Shown here: positions 7,566 to 14,797 of the stretch, in pieces | How the letters are laid out: every line of letters starts with the position of its first letter | Numbering within the stretch: position 1 is the first letter of the stretch | NCBI GenBank assembly: GCA_002869405.1 | Contig: PKSY01000241.1 | Span: forward strand, 1 to 36,734 | Reading direction: 5' to 3' | Origin: Marinilabiliales bacterium | Lineage (GTDB): Bacteria; Bacteroidota; Bacteroidia; Bacteroidales; BM520 | Length of the DNA stretch: 36,734 bases | Translations under genes and position numbers: made by a program | Notes under the pieces: model-generated | The model's database searches: none | Told to the model about the DNA's origin: nothing | The model's input: the letters and a program-made list of their open reading frames with translations, nothing else

Positions 7566-8339
7566 ATGGTGATGACAGAAACCTTAATCAGAGACCTTAC
7601 AGAGACCTTTCAATCCGCTATCATTCAGGGTAAAGGAGGAATAGTATCAGGTGATGGCTCAGCATATCCACACATGCGGATAATGCCTGAAGGTACCAGT
7701 GACTGGATTTTCATTCTTTTAGTTCTGTCGCTTTGTGGTATCAGCATCATTTTATACAATTTTAATCACCGGTTTCGACAGTCAATACAAACGTTTTTTC
7801 AGTTTTACAATCTTCATCAATTTACAAGAGATGGAAATTTCATCTCAGAACGGACCGGAATTTTTCTATACGGAATTTTTCTTATAGGTCTGAGTATGTT
7901 TACATATCAGGCAAATTTCTTTCTTGGCGACAGCTATATATTTGTTGACAGCGGCATCAGTCTATTTGTCAAAATATTCATTGGATACACACTGTTTTTT
8001 CTAACAAAATCGGGGATATACTTTATTTCAGGTCGTATTTTTGAAACCAGAGAGGCCAGTTTTCTGGTCATTTTGGACGACTTTATCATAAGTTGTGTCA
8101 ACGGACTAATATTGCTTCCCATATTATTTATTACAACATACTCTCCTACCCCGGCAATTTTTATTGCGGGGTTAAGCATTCTGGGCCTGACCTTTATATA
8201 CAGAATGATAAGAGCAGTAGCAATAGGTTTAAGTGTGTCGCAGTTTTCCCTTTTCTATTTATTTTTATATCTTTGCAGCCTTGAAATTGTACCTGTAATG
8301 GTTATAGGAAAAATCCTTGCAGGAAACAGTCAGATATAA
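7566..8339 (+). CDS. DUF4271 multi-pass membrane protein
   Basis: A 257-aa integral membrane protein. Hydrophobic spans are visible at about residues 30-48 (WIFILLVLSLCGISIILY), 95-115, 128-150, 162-182, 187-210 and 225-250. The family is confined to Bacteroidota and is regularly found directly before hemD, as here; its function is not known. The start is ATG at 7566 or the in-frame ATG at 7572; neither has a clear ribosome site. A -7-like TTATTTTG at 7553-7560 sits six bases before the start, hinting at a very short leader. The gene ends 28 bp before the hemD start. Confidence 0.8.
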   Translation: MVMTETLIRDLTETFQSAIIQGKGGIVSGDGSAYPHMRIMPEGTSDWIFILLVLSLCGISIILYNFNHRFRQSIQTFFQFYNLHQFTRDGNFISERTGIFLYGIFLIGLSMFTYQANFFLGDSYIFVDSGISLFVKIFIGYTLFFLTKSGIYFISGRIFETREASFLVILDDFIISCVNGLILLPILFITTYSPTPAIFIAGLSILGLTFIYRMIRAVAIGLSVSQFSLFYLFLYLCSLEIVPVMVIGKILAGNSQI

Positions 8340-8357
8340 CAGAAACAGGGAACAAAC

Positions 8358-8365
8358 AGAGGGAG
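8358..8365 (+). promoter_or_regulatory. Ribosome binding site that fixes the hemD start
   Basis: AGAGGGAG lies just before the GTG at 8368, with 5 nt between GAGG and the start codon. It supports the GTG over the TTG at 8317, which lies inside the upstream gene. Confidence 0.6.
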
Positions 8366-8367
8366 TC

Positions 8368-9117
8368 GTGAAAATTAAAAATGTCTTAATTTCGCAGCCG
8401 CAGCCTGCAGATCCGGAGAAGTCACCATATTTTGAATTGGGCAAGAAGCACAATTTAAAGATTGATTATTTCAAATTCATTAAGATTGAGGGAATAAGCG
8501 CCCGTGATTTCAGGAAGGATAAAGTATATATCCAGGAACATACTGCAATAATATTTACCAGCAGAAATGCCGTAGATCATTTTTTCCGTGTCGCTGAAGA
8601 GATGCGTGTGGAAATTCCTGATACCATGAAATATTTCTGTGTCAGTGAATCCATTGCGTTTTACCTTCAGAAGTATGTTCAGTACCGGAAAAGAAAGATT
8701 TTCCACGGACAGCAATCGTTTCTTGACTTGATGGATATCATCAAAAAGCACAAGAATGAAACATTCCTGCTTCCTTGTTCTGACATCCATAAAGCAACAA
8801 TTCCAAATCTGTTAGCAGAGAATAACATAACCTTTAATAAGGCTGTGCTATATCGTACTGTAGCAAGTGACCTGTCAGATCTGAATCTTTCCAAGTACGA
8901 TCTGTTGGTATTCTTCAGCCCCAGTGGTGTAGCATCATTATTCAAAAACTTTCCTGACTTCAAACAGGAAGATAAAATGATTGCTGCATTTGGTCCAACG
9001 ACTACCAAGGCTGTCGAAGAAGCCGGGATGACACTGAACATCACAGCACCGACAAAGACTGCCCCGTCTATGAGTATGGCCATTGATGAATACCTGAAAA
9101 AGAATAAAAACAAATAG
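8368..9117 (+). CDS. hemD: Uroporphyrinogen-III synthase
   Basis: Cyclises hydroxymethylbilane to uroporphyrinogen III in haem, sirohaem and cobalamin synthesis. With the GTG start the protein is 249 aa and opens KIKNVLISQPQP..SPYFELGKK, the usual N terminus of Bacteroidota HemD. Other family features are HTAIIFTSRNAVDHFF and, near the C terminus, LLVFFSPSGVASLFKNFP and AFGPTTTKAVEEAGM. It sits in the recurring DUF4271-hemD-rnpA-yidD order. Cobalamin is also needed by the NrdJ reductase in this window, although no other cobalamin gene is present. Confidence 0.92.
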   Translation: MKIKNVLISQPQPADPEKSPYFELGKKHNLKIDYFKFIKIEGISARDFRKDKVYIQEHTAIIFTSRNAVDHFFRVAEEMRVEIPDTMKYFCVSESIAFYLQKYVQYRKRKIFHGQQSFLDLMDIIKKHKNETFLLPCSDIHKATIPNLLAENNITFNKAVLYRTVASDLSDLNLSKYDLLVFFSPSGVASLFKNFPDFKQEDKMIAAFGPTTTKAVEEAGMTLNITAPTKTAPSMSMAIDEYLKKNKNK

Positions 9118-9133
9118 CTCTTCGGAGCGACAT

Positions 9134-9562
9134 ATGAGCGGATTTACCTTTACGAAAGAGGAACGATTATGTCACAGAAAGGATATAAGTACTCTTTTTC
9201 GTGAAGGTAAATCAGTTTTTACACCCGGGTATTCTGCAAAATTCCTCATCAGCAGCAAACCACAGACCTATCCGGCAAGGGTTCTCTTCTCAGTTCCAAA
9301 GCGAAACTTCAAACGTGCCGTCGACCGGAACAGAATCAAAAGATTACTTCGCGAAGCTTACCGATGCAACAAAACAGAGATTTATGAGTTCTTAAATCAA
9401 AAAGGTATTACACTGCATATAGGAATCGTATATAGTGGCAGATCAATACCATCATACGGGCTGGCAGATGAAAAAATATCCTTAATTTTACATCAGATCA
9501 AAAAAGAAATTAAGAAACAGAATATTTCCGGAAGCGAGCATTTCGGAAGCAATGGTGAATGA
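9134..9562 (+). CDS. rnpA: Ribonuclease P protein component
   Basis: The protein subunit of RNase P, which helps the RNA subunit cleave 5' leaders from pre-tRNA. It is 142 aa. The RNR signature is complete in [20 protein letters not shown], and the N terminus has the typical [20 protein letters not shown]. It starts 16 bp after hemD and overlaps yidD by 4 bp (ATGA). In most bacteria rnpA follows rpmH; here it lies in the hemD-linked cluster typical of Bacteroidota. Confidence 0.96.
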   Translation: MSGFTFTKEERLCHRKDISTLFREGKSVFTPGYSAKFLISSKPQTYPARVLFSVPKRNFKRAVDRNRIKRLLREAYRCNKTEIYEFLNQKGITLHIGIVYSGRSIPSYGLADEKISLILHQIKKEIKKQNISGSEHFGSNGE

Positions 9563-9780
9563 GAAAAATCATTTCATACATAATGATACTGCCAATCAGG
9601 TTTTACCAGGGAGCAATAAGTCCACTATTACCTCCATCTTGCAGGTATACACCAACATGTTCGGTGTACAGCATTGAGGCGATTAAAAAGCACGGGCCGC
9701 TGAAAGGAGGCTGGCTGGCAATAAAAAGAATTGTTTCCTGTAACCCCTGGGGAGGATCAGGACATGACCCCGTACCATAA
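9559..9780 (+). CDS. yidD: Membrane protein insertion efficiency factor YidD
   Basis: A 73-aa protein with the family core [32 protein letters not shown] and the terminal [13 protein letters not shown]. It is membrane-associated through an N-terminal amphipathic helix ([15 protein letters not shown]) and assists YidC-dependent insertion. Coupling to rnpA by a 4-bp overlap is conserved across bacteria. Confidence 0.96.
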   Translation: MRKIISYIMILPIRFYQGAISPLLPPSCRYTPTCSVYSIEAIKKHGPLKGGWLAIKRIVSCNPWGGSGHDPVP

Positions 9781-9793
9781 AAAAACTTTTACT

Positions 9794-11434
9794 ATGCGCA
9801 TAAAATCCAGTTTTATTGTATTCATTCTCTTGATAATGGCTGTTCCATCTATTGGGCAGCAATACAATGCTTTTGAGATTTCAAAAAACCTTGAAATTTA
9901 TGCAGATGTTTTTAAGCAGCTTAATAACAATTATGTAGATGAGATAAAGCCGGGAGAAATGTCAAAGGCTGCTATTGATGCCATGCTTAAAACACTTGAC
10001 CCATATACTGTTTACAAGTCGGAATCTGAAATTGAAGATTTCCGTTTTATGACTACGGGACAGTACGGAGGTATGGGAGCACTGATTCAGCAACACGGAG
10101 AGTATGTGGTGGTTTCTGAACCATACAAGGATTCTCCTTCCGACAAGGCCGGTCTTAAAGCCGGTGACCTGATTATTGAAATTGACGGTCATGACACAAA
10201 AGACCTCTCCACACAGGAGGTCAGCAATATGCTTAAGGGTCAGCCGGGAACATCTTTTGAGCTTAAAATCAAACGTTACGGTGAAGAGAAACCACTGAAA
10301 TTTGAGATTGAAAGGGAAAAAATTCAGGTGGATGATATTCCTTATTACGGAGTGACTGATGAGAACATAGGATATATAACACTCTCTTCGTTTACACAAC
10401 ATGCTGCAAGCCATGTACGGAAGGCGTTTATTGAATTAAAAACCGAGAACAATCTTGAAGGGATAATCCTCGATTTACGGGGTAATGGCGGCGGACTTCT
10501 GAATGAGGCAGTGGATATTGTCAATCTGTGGGTCGACAAAGATGAGCTTATTGTAAGTACAAAAGGGAGACTTCCTGAGAAGAGTAAAGATCACCACACA
10601 AGAATGGGTGTTATTGATCCGGATATACCTCTGGTAGTTCTGGTAAACGGTGGAAGTGCATCAGCAAGTGAAATTACAGCAGGGGCAATCCAGGATCTCG
10701 ACCGCGGAGTAATCATTGGATCCAGAACTTTTGGGAAAGGATTAGTCCAGAATATTGTTCCGGTGATTTATAATTCACAGATAAAAATTACGGTAGCAAA
10801 ATACTACATCCCCAGTGGCAGGTGTATTCAGGCAATAGATTATTCTGATGACGGGGATAATGGAAAAGGAAGAATTCCGGATTCACTGATGACAGCCTTC
10901 AAAACAAAAGCCGGCAGAACTGTATTGGACGGAGGAGGTATTATTCCCGACATTGATCCTGACAATGGTGAGTTACATGATATTACTGCAAGTTTACTCT
11001 CACAGCAGTTGATTTTTGACTTTTGCACCCAATGGTACTGGGAAAACCCTGAGGCTCCTGAGCCGGATAAATTTGAGGTTTCAGATGAAATGTACGCTGC
11101 CTTTGAGGAGTTTTTGAAACAACGAGGCTTTGAATACAAAACTGAAAGTGAGTTTATTCTGGAGAAGCTTGAAAAAGCCAGTAAGGAAGATAAATATCAT
11201 GACGCGATTAAGGAGGAGTTAGAGGCTCTGCATCAGGCACTGGCTCACGACAAGCAAAGCGATCTCTATGAATTCCGTGATCAGATATCAGAATTTATCC
11301 GTCTGGAGTTGCTGCCACGATACTATTACCAGGAAGGAATGCTAAAGGCAAATCTGAATTTTGATCCTGTAGTCAGGGAAGCAGTTTCAGTAATTCGCGA
11401 CAAAGAGCGCTATGAAGGCATTTTAAAACCCTAA
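9794..11434 (+). CDS. C-terminal-processing peptidase, S41 family
   Basis: A periplasmic serine protease of 546 aa from the ATG at 9794. That start places a signal peptide first (FIVFILLIMAVPSIGQ); upstream in-frame starts at 9731 and 9764 lie within yidD. A PDZ domain spans ~90-165 (GGMGALIQQ, SPSDKAGLKAGDLIIEIDGH). The S41 core follows with LDLRGNGGGLLNEAV, the nucleophile region NGGSASASE (S290) and RTFGKGLVQ (K315); the 25-residue Ser-Lys spacing matches CtpA/Prc. A ~150-residue C-terminal helical extension is present. Substrates are probably C-terminal tails of envelope proteins. Confidence 0.93.
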   Translation: MRIKSSFIVFILLIMAVPSIGQQYNAFEISKNLEIYADVFKQLNNNYVDEIKPGEMSKAAIDAMLKTLDPYTVYKSESEIEDFRFMTTGQYGGMGALIQQHGEYVVVSEPYKDSPSDKAGLKAGDLIIEIDGHDTKDLSTQEVSNMLKGQPGTSFELKIKRYGEEKPLKFEIEREKIQVDDIPYYGVTDENIGYITLSSFTQHAASHVRKAFIELKTENNLEGIILDLRGNGGGLLNEAVDIVNLWVDKDELIVSTKGRLPEKSKDHHTRMGVIDPDIPLVVLVNGGSASASEITAGAIQDLDRGVIIGSRTFGKGLVQNIVPVIYNSQIKITVAKYYIPSGRCIQAIDYSDDGDNGKGRIPDSLMTAFKTKAGRTVLDGGGIIPDIDPDNGELHDITASLLSQQLIFDFCTQWYWENPEAPEPDKFEVSDEMYAAFEEFLKQRGFEYKTESEFILEKLEKASKEDKYHDAIKEELEALHQALAHDKQSDLYEFRDQISEFIRLELLPRYYYQEGMLKANLNFDPVVREAVSVIRDKERYEGILKP

Positions 11435-11444
11435 AACTACGGTC

Positions 11445-13094
11445 ATGCCACACAAAAGAGTTAGTCTGTACCTCTACCTGTCGGGAATCGCCATAATGCT
11501 TTTGGGGCTTCCGACTTCCAGGTTTTTAATGAGTATATCTCAGTTTATCCTTGTCGGAGCCTGGCTTAGTTACGGTATTGAACGGGTTTTGGAAGAAGGC
11601 GAGCACCCCGGAATAAAGTGGCCATTGGTGTTATTCGGCAAATTATTCTCCGGTTTATGGAGACAGAAAGAAGCCCTTATTTTTCTCTCGATTATTGGTA
11701 TTCATATCATCGGGATGTTATGGACGCAGGATTATGCCTATGGATTCAGAGATCTGAGGATAAAACTTCCAATGCTACTTTTACCTGTAGTTTTCAGCAC
11801 AATGCCGGCACTGTCGAAGAAGCAGCTTAACAGTTTGATGGGAGTCTATCTTTTTGCTTTGTTTGCAGCTTCAGCTGAAGGGATTTTTATTCTTTTCACA
11901 AAAGACATTACTGATATTCGTGAAATCTCGCCGCACATCAGTCATGTAAGGCTTGCCCTGAATATTGTGTTGGGAGTTTTCATCACAATATATCTGACCT
12001 TATCCCGCAAAAGCGGATTAAAAAATATTTACCGTCTTGTGGCACTCATTTTGGGAGTCTGGCTTTTTCTTTTTCTATTGATAATGAAAAGTCCCACAGG
12101 ATTACTAATCTTTGCTATCACTGCAGGCATAGTATTTTTAATGTATGTTTTCGGTTTACAAAACAGGGTATTACGAACAATCATTCCGGTTTTTCTGGGA
12201 CTCATGGTAATGGTTGCCGGGTATTCATTATACACTATGATACATGAATATACTTCTGTGGAATCATTTAGATATGAGGATCTTGATACGAAGACAGCCC
12301 GTGGCAACACCTATACACACGATACAATACATTTCCCGGGAGTTGAGAATGGTAGTTACATCGGATTATATATTTGTCCGGAGGAGCTGGAAGAGGCCTG
12401 GGCCGGGCGCAGCGGGATGGATTTTCATGGCCACGACCACAAAGATCAGGAGTTAAAGGTAACACTGATAAGATATCTTAATTCACGGGGGCTGCGGAAA
12501 GATGCCGACGGAATAGCTGCATTAAGTGATGCTGATATCCGAGCCATTGAGGGCGGTGTTGCCAATCACTATTATATTTCAAAGTTTAGTGTCCGTGGAA
12601 GGATATACCAGATGCTTTTCGGGATGGATCTTTTCCGAAGAACAGGAAATCCAAATGGAAACAGCATGCTACAGCGTCGCGAGTACTGGAAAGCGGGATG
12701 GAATATTTTCATGGCGCATCCTGTTTTCGGAGTTGGTACGGGAGACCTTAAAAAGAGTTTCAAACAATATTACATTGAAACTAATTCGAGACTTTTACCT
12801 GAATACAGACACAGAGCTCATAACCAATATCTTTCTATAGCCATTGCACTTGGGGTGATGGGTTTACTGGTATTTTTTGCAGGTTTTTTCTATCCCCCAT
12901 ATAAATTAAAGCGACACAGAGTCTGGTATTTCACAGTAATTCTGAGCATAGTAGTATTATCATTTATTGCGGAAGACACGCTTGAGACACAGGCGGGTTC
13001 AACATTTACCGCATTCTTTTATAGTCTCTTTCTTTGGGGAACGTTATCACCCAAAGGGGAAAAACCTAAAACACAAAGTGATGAAAACATATAA
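11445..13094 (+). CDS. O-antigen ligase (WaaL/Wzy_C) family membrane protein
   Basis: A polytopic inner-membrane protein of 549 aa with about ten hydrophobic spans. They cluster at ~1-175 and 195-275, then come a long periplasmic loop at ~275-425 and two or three spans at the end. The loop holds the Wzy_C signature region (RREYWKAGWNIFMAHPVFGV, GTGDL, then YRHRAHNQYLSIAIALGVMG). Such proteins transfer or polymerise undecaprenyl-linked glycans at the outer face of the inner membrane. No sugar gene lies beside it. It begins 10 bp after the protease and its end overlaps cdd by 14 bp. Ligase and polymerase cannot be told apart from sequence alone. Confidence 0.85.
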   Translation: MPHKRVSLYLYLSGIAIMLLGLPTSRFLMSISQFILVGAWLSYGIERVLEEGEHPGIKWPLVLFGKLFSGLWRQKEALIFLSIIGIHIIGMLWTQDYAYGFRDLRIKLPMLLLPVVFSTMPALSKKQLNSLMGVYLFALFAASAEGIFILFTKDITDIREISPHISHVRLALNIVLGVFITIYLTLSRKSGLKNIYRLVALILGVWLFLFLLIMKSPTGLLIFAITAGIVFLMYVFGLQNRVLRTIIPVFLGLMVMVAGYSLYTMIHEYTSVESFRYEDLDTKTARGNTYTHDTIHFPGVENGSYIGLYICPEELEEAWAGRSGMDFHGHDHKDQELKVTLIRYLNSRGLRKDADGIAALSDADIRAIEGGVANHYYISKFSVRGRIYQMLFGMDLFRRTGNPNGNSMLQRREYWKAGWNIFMAHPVFGVGTGDLKKSFKQYYIETNSRLLPEYRHRAHNQYLSIAIALGVMGLLVFFAGFFYPPYKLKRHRVWYFTVILSIVVLSFIAEDTLETQAGSTFTAFFYSLFLWGTLSPKGEKPKTQSDENI

Positions 13095-13575
13095 AATTGA
13101 AGTTCCGGTACAGATGTATGATGGTATTGATGAATTGAATTCCGATGACAGAAAGCTATTAGAGGATGCGATAACAGCAATGGAGGGTTCTTATGCTCCA
13201 TACAGTAAATATCATGTTGGTGCTGCTGTTTTACTGGAAAACGGGGAGGTATTTCCCGGAAGTAATCAGGAGAATGTGGCATATCCCAGCGGTTTGTGTG
13301 CCGAGAGGGTTGCACTTTTTGCTGCCGGAGCACGATACCCGGATGTGGCAGTAAAAGCTATCGCTGTAACTGCTGATGCTGAAGATTTTGAAATCGAGGG
13401 TCCGGTGACACCATGTGGTGCCTGCAGGCAGGTGATGGCTGAAACAGAAACGCGTCACAGCAGCCCTGTAAGAGTTATTATGGGAAATAAGAAAGGTAAG
13501 ATTTACGCCATAGAAAAGATTGGCGATCTCCTACCCCTGATGTTTGAAGCTGAAGATCTGAAAAAGAGCAAATAA
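13081..13575 (+). CDS. cdd: Cytidine deaminase
   Basis: Deaminates cytidine and deoxycytidine to uridine and deoxyuridine in pyrimidine salvage. It is 164 aa from ATG 13081. Zinc ligands C73, C112 and C115 and the catalytic E75 are all present in GLCAERVAL and TPCGACRQVM, and the substrate loop is YSKYHVGAAV. An upstream in-frame start at 12967 would lie deep in the ligase-like gene and would add unrelated sequence, so it is rejected. The true start still overlaps that gene by 14 bp, which suggests co-transcription. Confidence 0.95.
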   Translation: MKTYKIEVPVQMYDGIDELNSDDRKLLEDAITAMEGSYAPYSKYHVGAAVLLENGEVFPGSNQENVAYPSGLCAERVALFAAGARYPDVAVKAIAVTADAEDFEIEGPVTPCGACRQVMAETETRHSSPVRVIMGNKKGKIYAIEKIGDLLPLMFEAEDLKKSK

Positions 13576-13603
13576 AAAAAGCTGCCCCAATAAGAAGCAG
13601 CTT
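13574..13603 (-). terminator. Terminator of the bamA-ompH operon
   Basis: AAGCTGC (13579-13585) pairs with GCAGCTT (13597-13603). The A-run 13574-13580 becomes a T-run on the minus strand, so it chiefly serves the ompH side. The plus-strand tail is poorer in T. Confidence 0.7.
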
Positions 13604-13627
13604 AAAATATTTTCATGACTTAATCGG

Positions 13628-14143
13628 TTACAGACCAAGTTTCTTTTTAACCAAAGGCATAATATCCTGTGAAGGTTCAGCATAAAGCAACAGTCCTTCA
13701 GTGCTGTTTAAGATGTAGGTATAACCATTTTCTTTAGCAACTGCTTCAACAGCTTCTTTAGCTTTTTCAATGATTGGCGCTGTTAACTGAGCTTCTTTAT
13801 TTGCAAGTTTTTCCTGTGCGCTATACTGAAAATTCTCGATACGAGTCTGAAGGTCAATAATTTCTTTTTCCTTTGTTTCACGAATAATATCCGACATGGT
13901 AGCGGCATTACTTTGATAATCTGTCAGCTTTGATTCATACTCAGTTTGCATGGCAGTAAACTGAGTTTGAATATCTCTGGCATAAGATTCATATTGAGTT
14001 TTGACAGTATCCTGACCGGGCATCATTGAATAGAGTTCGGCGAAGTTAAGGTGACCGAATTTAGCTTTAGTCTGCGCGTTAGCATGAAAAGAACCCGCAA
14101 CTACGAGGGCTACAACAACAAAAATTTTAACAACGTTTCTCAT
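13628..14143 (-). CDS. OmpH/Skp family periplasmic chaperone (second copy)
   Basis: A 171-aa exported protein: signal peptide NVVKIFVVVALVVAGSFHANAQ, a short beta segment KFGHLNFAELYSMMPG, a long coiled-coil hairpin (~45-130, rich in Q, E and K), and the closing strand GYTYILNSTEGLLLYA. OmpH/Skp trimers hold unfolded outer-membrane proteins for BamA. It is the second of two tandem ompH genes of identical length but clearly different sequence. The 76-bp gap before it contains a possible -7 box (TAAATTTG, 14175-14168), 25 nt upstream of the start. Confidence 0.9.
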   Translation of the reverse strand: MRNVVKIFVVVALVVAGSFHANAQTKAKFGHLNFAELYSMMPGQDTVKTQYESYARDIQTQFTAMQTEYESKLTDYQSNAATMSDIIRETKEKEIIDLQTRIENFQYSAQEKLANKEAQLTAPIIEKAKEAVEAVAKENGYTYILNSTEGLLLYAEPSQDIMPLVKKKLGL

Positions 14144-14167
14144 TTCTTCTATTTGTTAGTATGTCGG

Positions 14168-14175
14168 CAAATTTA
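14168..14175 (-). promoter_or_regulatory. Possible internal -7 box before the second ompH
   Basis: TAAATTTG on the minus strand matches TAnnTTTG and lies 25 nt before the start, the same distance as at the LytTR gene. No TTTG box is found 19 nt upstream. Confidence 0.3.
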
Positions 14176-14219
14176 AATAAAAAACCGTTTAAACCACAAG
14201 AGTTATAATTCTTTAACAA

Positions 14220-14735
14220 TTAATAGGAGTAACCTAATTCGTCGAGTACTTCATCGCTGATATCATATCTGGCATTGACGTACAATATTGTAGTACTTCC
14301 TGCTTTATCGAAGACCATTCCATAATTGTTGGCATTGGATATTTCTTCGATTGCATTATATACTTTTTCCTGAATAGGTTTCACAAGTTCCTGTCTTTTT
14401 TTAAAGAGATCGCCTTCCTGCCCGAAATATTTTTTCTGCAGATTTTTGGCATCTTTTTCCATTTGAATAATCTCTTCTTCGCGCTTACGTTTCATATCTT
14501 CGGGGAGAAGAACAGCATCGGCCTGATACTTTTTGTAAGCTGCGTCAATTTCACTAAATTTCTTTTCGATTTCTTTTTGCCATTGTGCTGCCAGGTCATC
14601 AATTTCAGCCTGGGCATCGTTATAGTCGGGGATATTTTTCAGAATGTAGTCGGTATCGACATAGGCAAATTTCTGAGCGTTAGAGATGCTGAAAGCACCA
14701 ATTACGAGGGCGATGATTAGAATGATCTTTTTCAT
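14220..14735 (-). CDS. OmpH/Skp family periplasmic chaperone (first copy)
   Basis: A 171-aa protein with a signal peptide (KKIILIIALVIGAFSISNAQ), then KFAYVDTDYILKNIPDY, a long charged coiled coil (~35-125), and the ending NYGMVFDKAGSTTILYVNAR. This is the OmpH/Skp layout. It lies 62 bp after bamA, the conserved bamA-ompH arrangement, and should chaperone barrel precursors in the periplasm. Confidence 0.93.
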   Translation of the reverse strand: MKKIILIIALVIGAFSISNAQKFAYVDTDYILKNIPDYNDAQAEIDDLAAQWQKEIEKKFSEIDAAYKKYQADAVLLPEDMKRKREEEIIQMEKDAKNLQKKYFGQEGDLFKKRQELVKPIQEKVYNAIEEISNANNYGMVFDKAGSTTILYVNARYDISDEVLDELGYSY

Positions 14736-14797
14736 ATTTTTTCCTTTTGATTTTTATTCACGAAGCAGGGAAAACCAAATTTCGTACCAAAATATCA

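Noticed and set aside
8317-8367. An upstream TTG start for hemD at 8317.
   Set aside because: It lies inside the DUF4271 gene and adds residues absent from the family, while the GTG at 8368 has a good ribosome site and the family N terminus.
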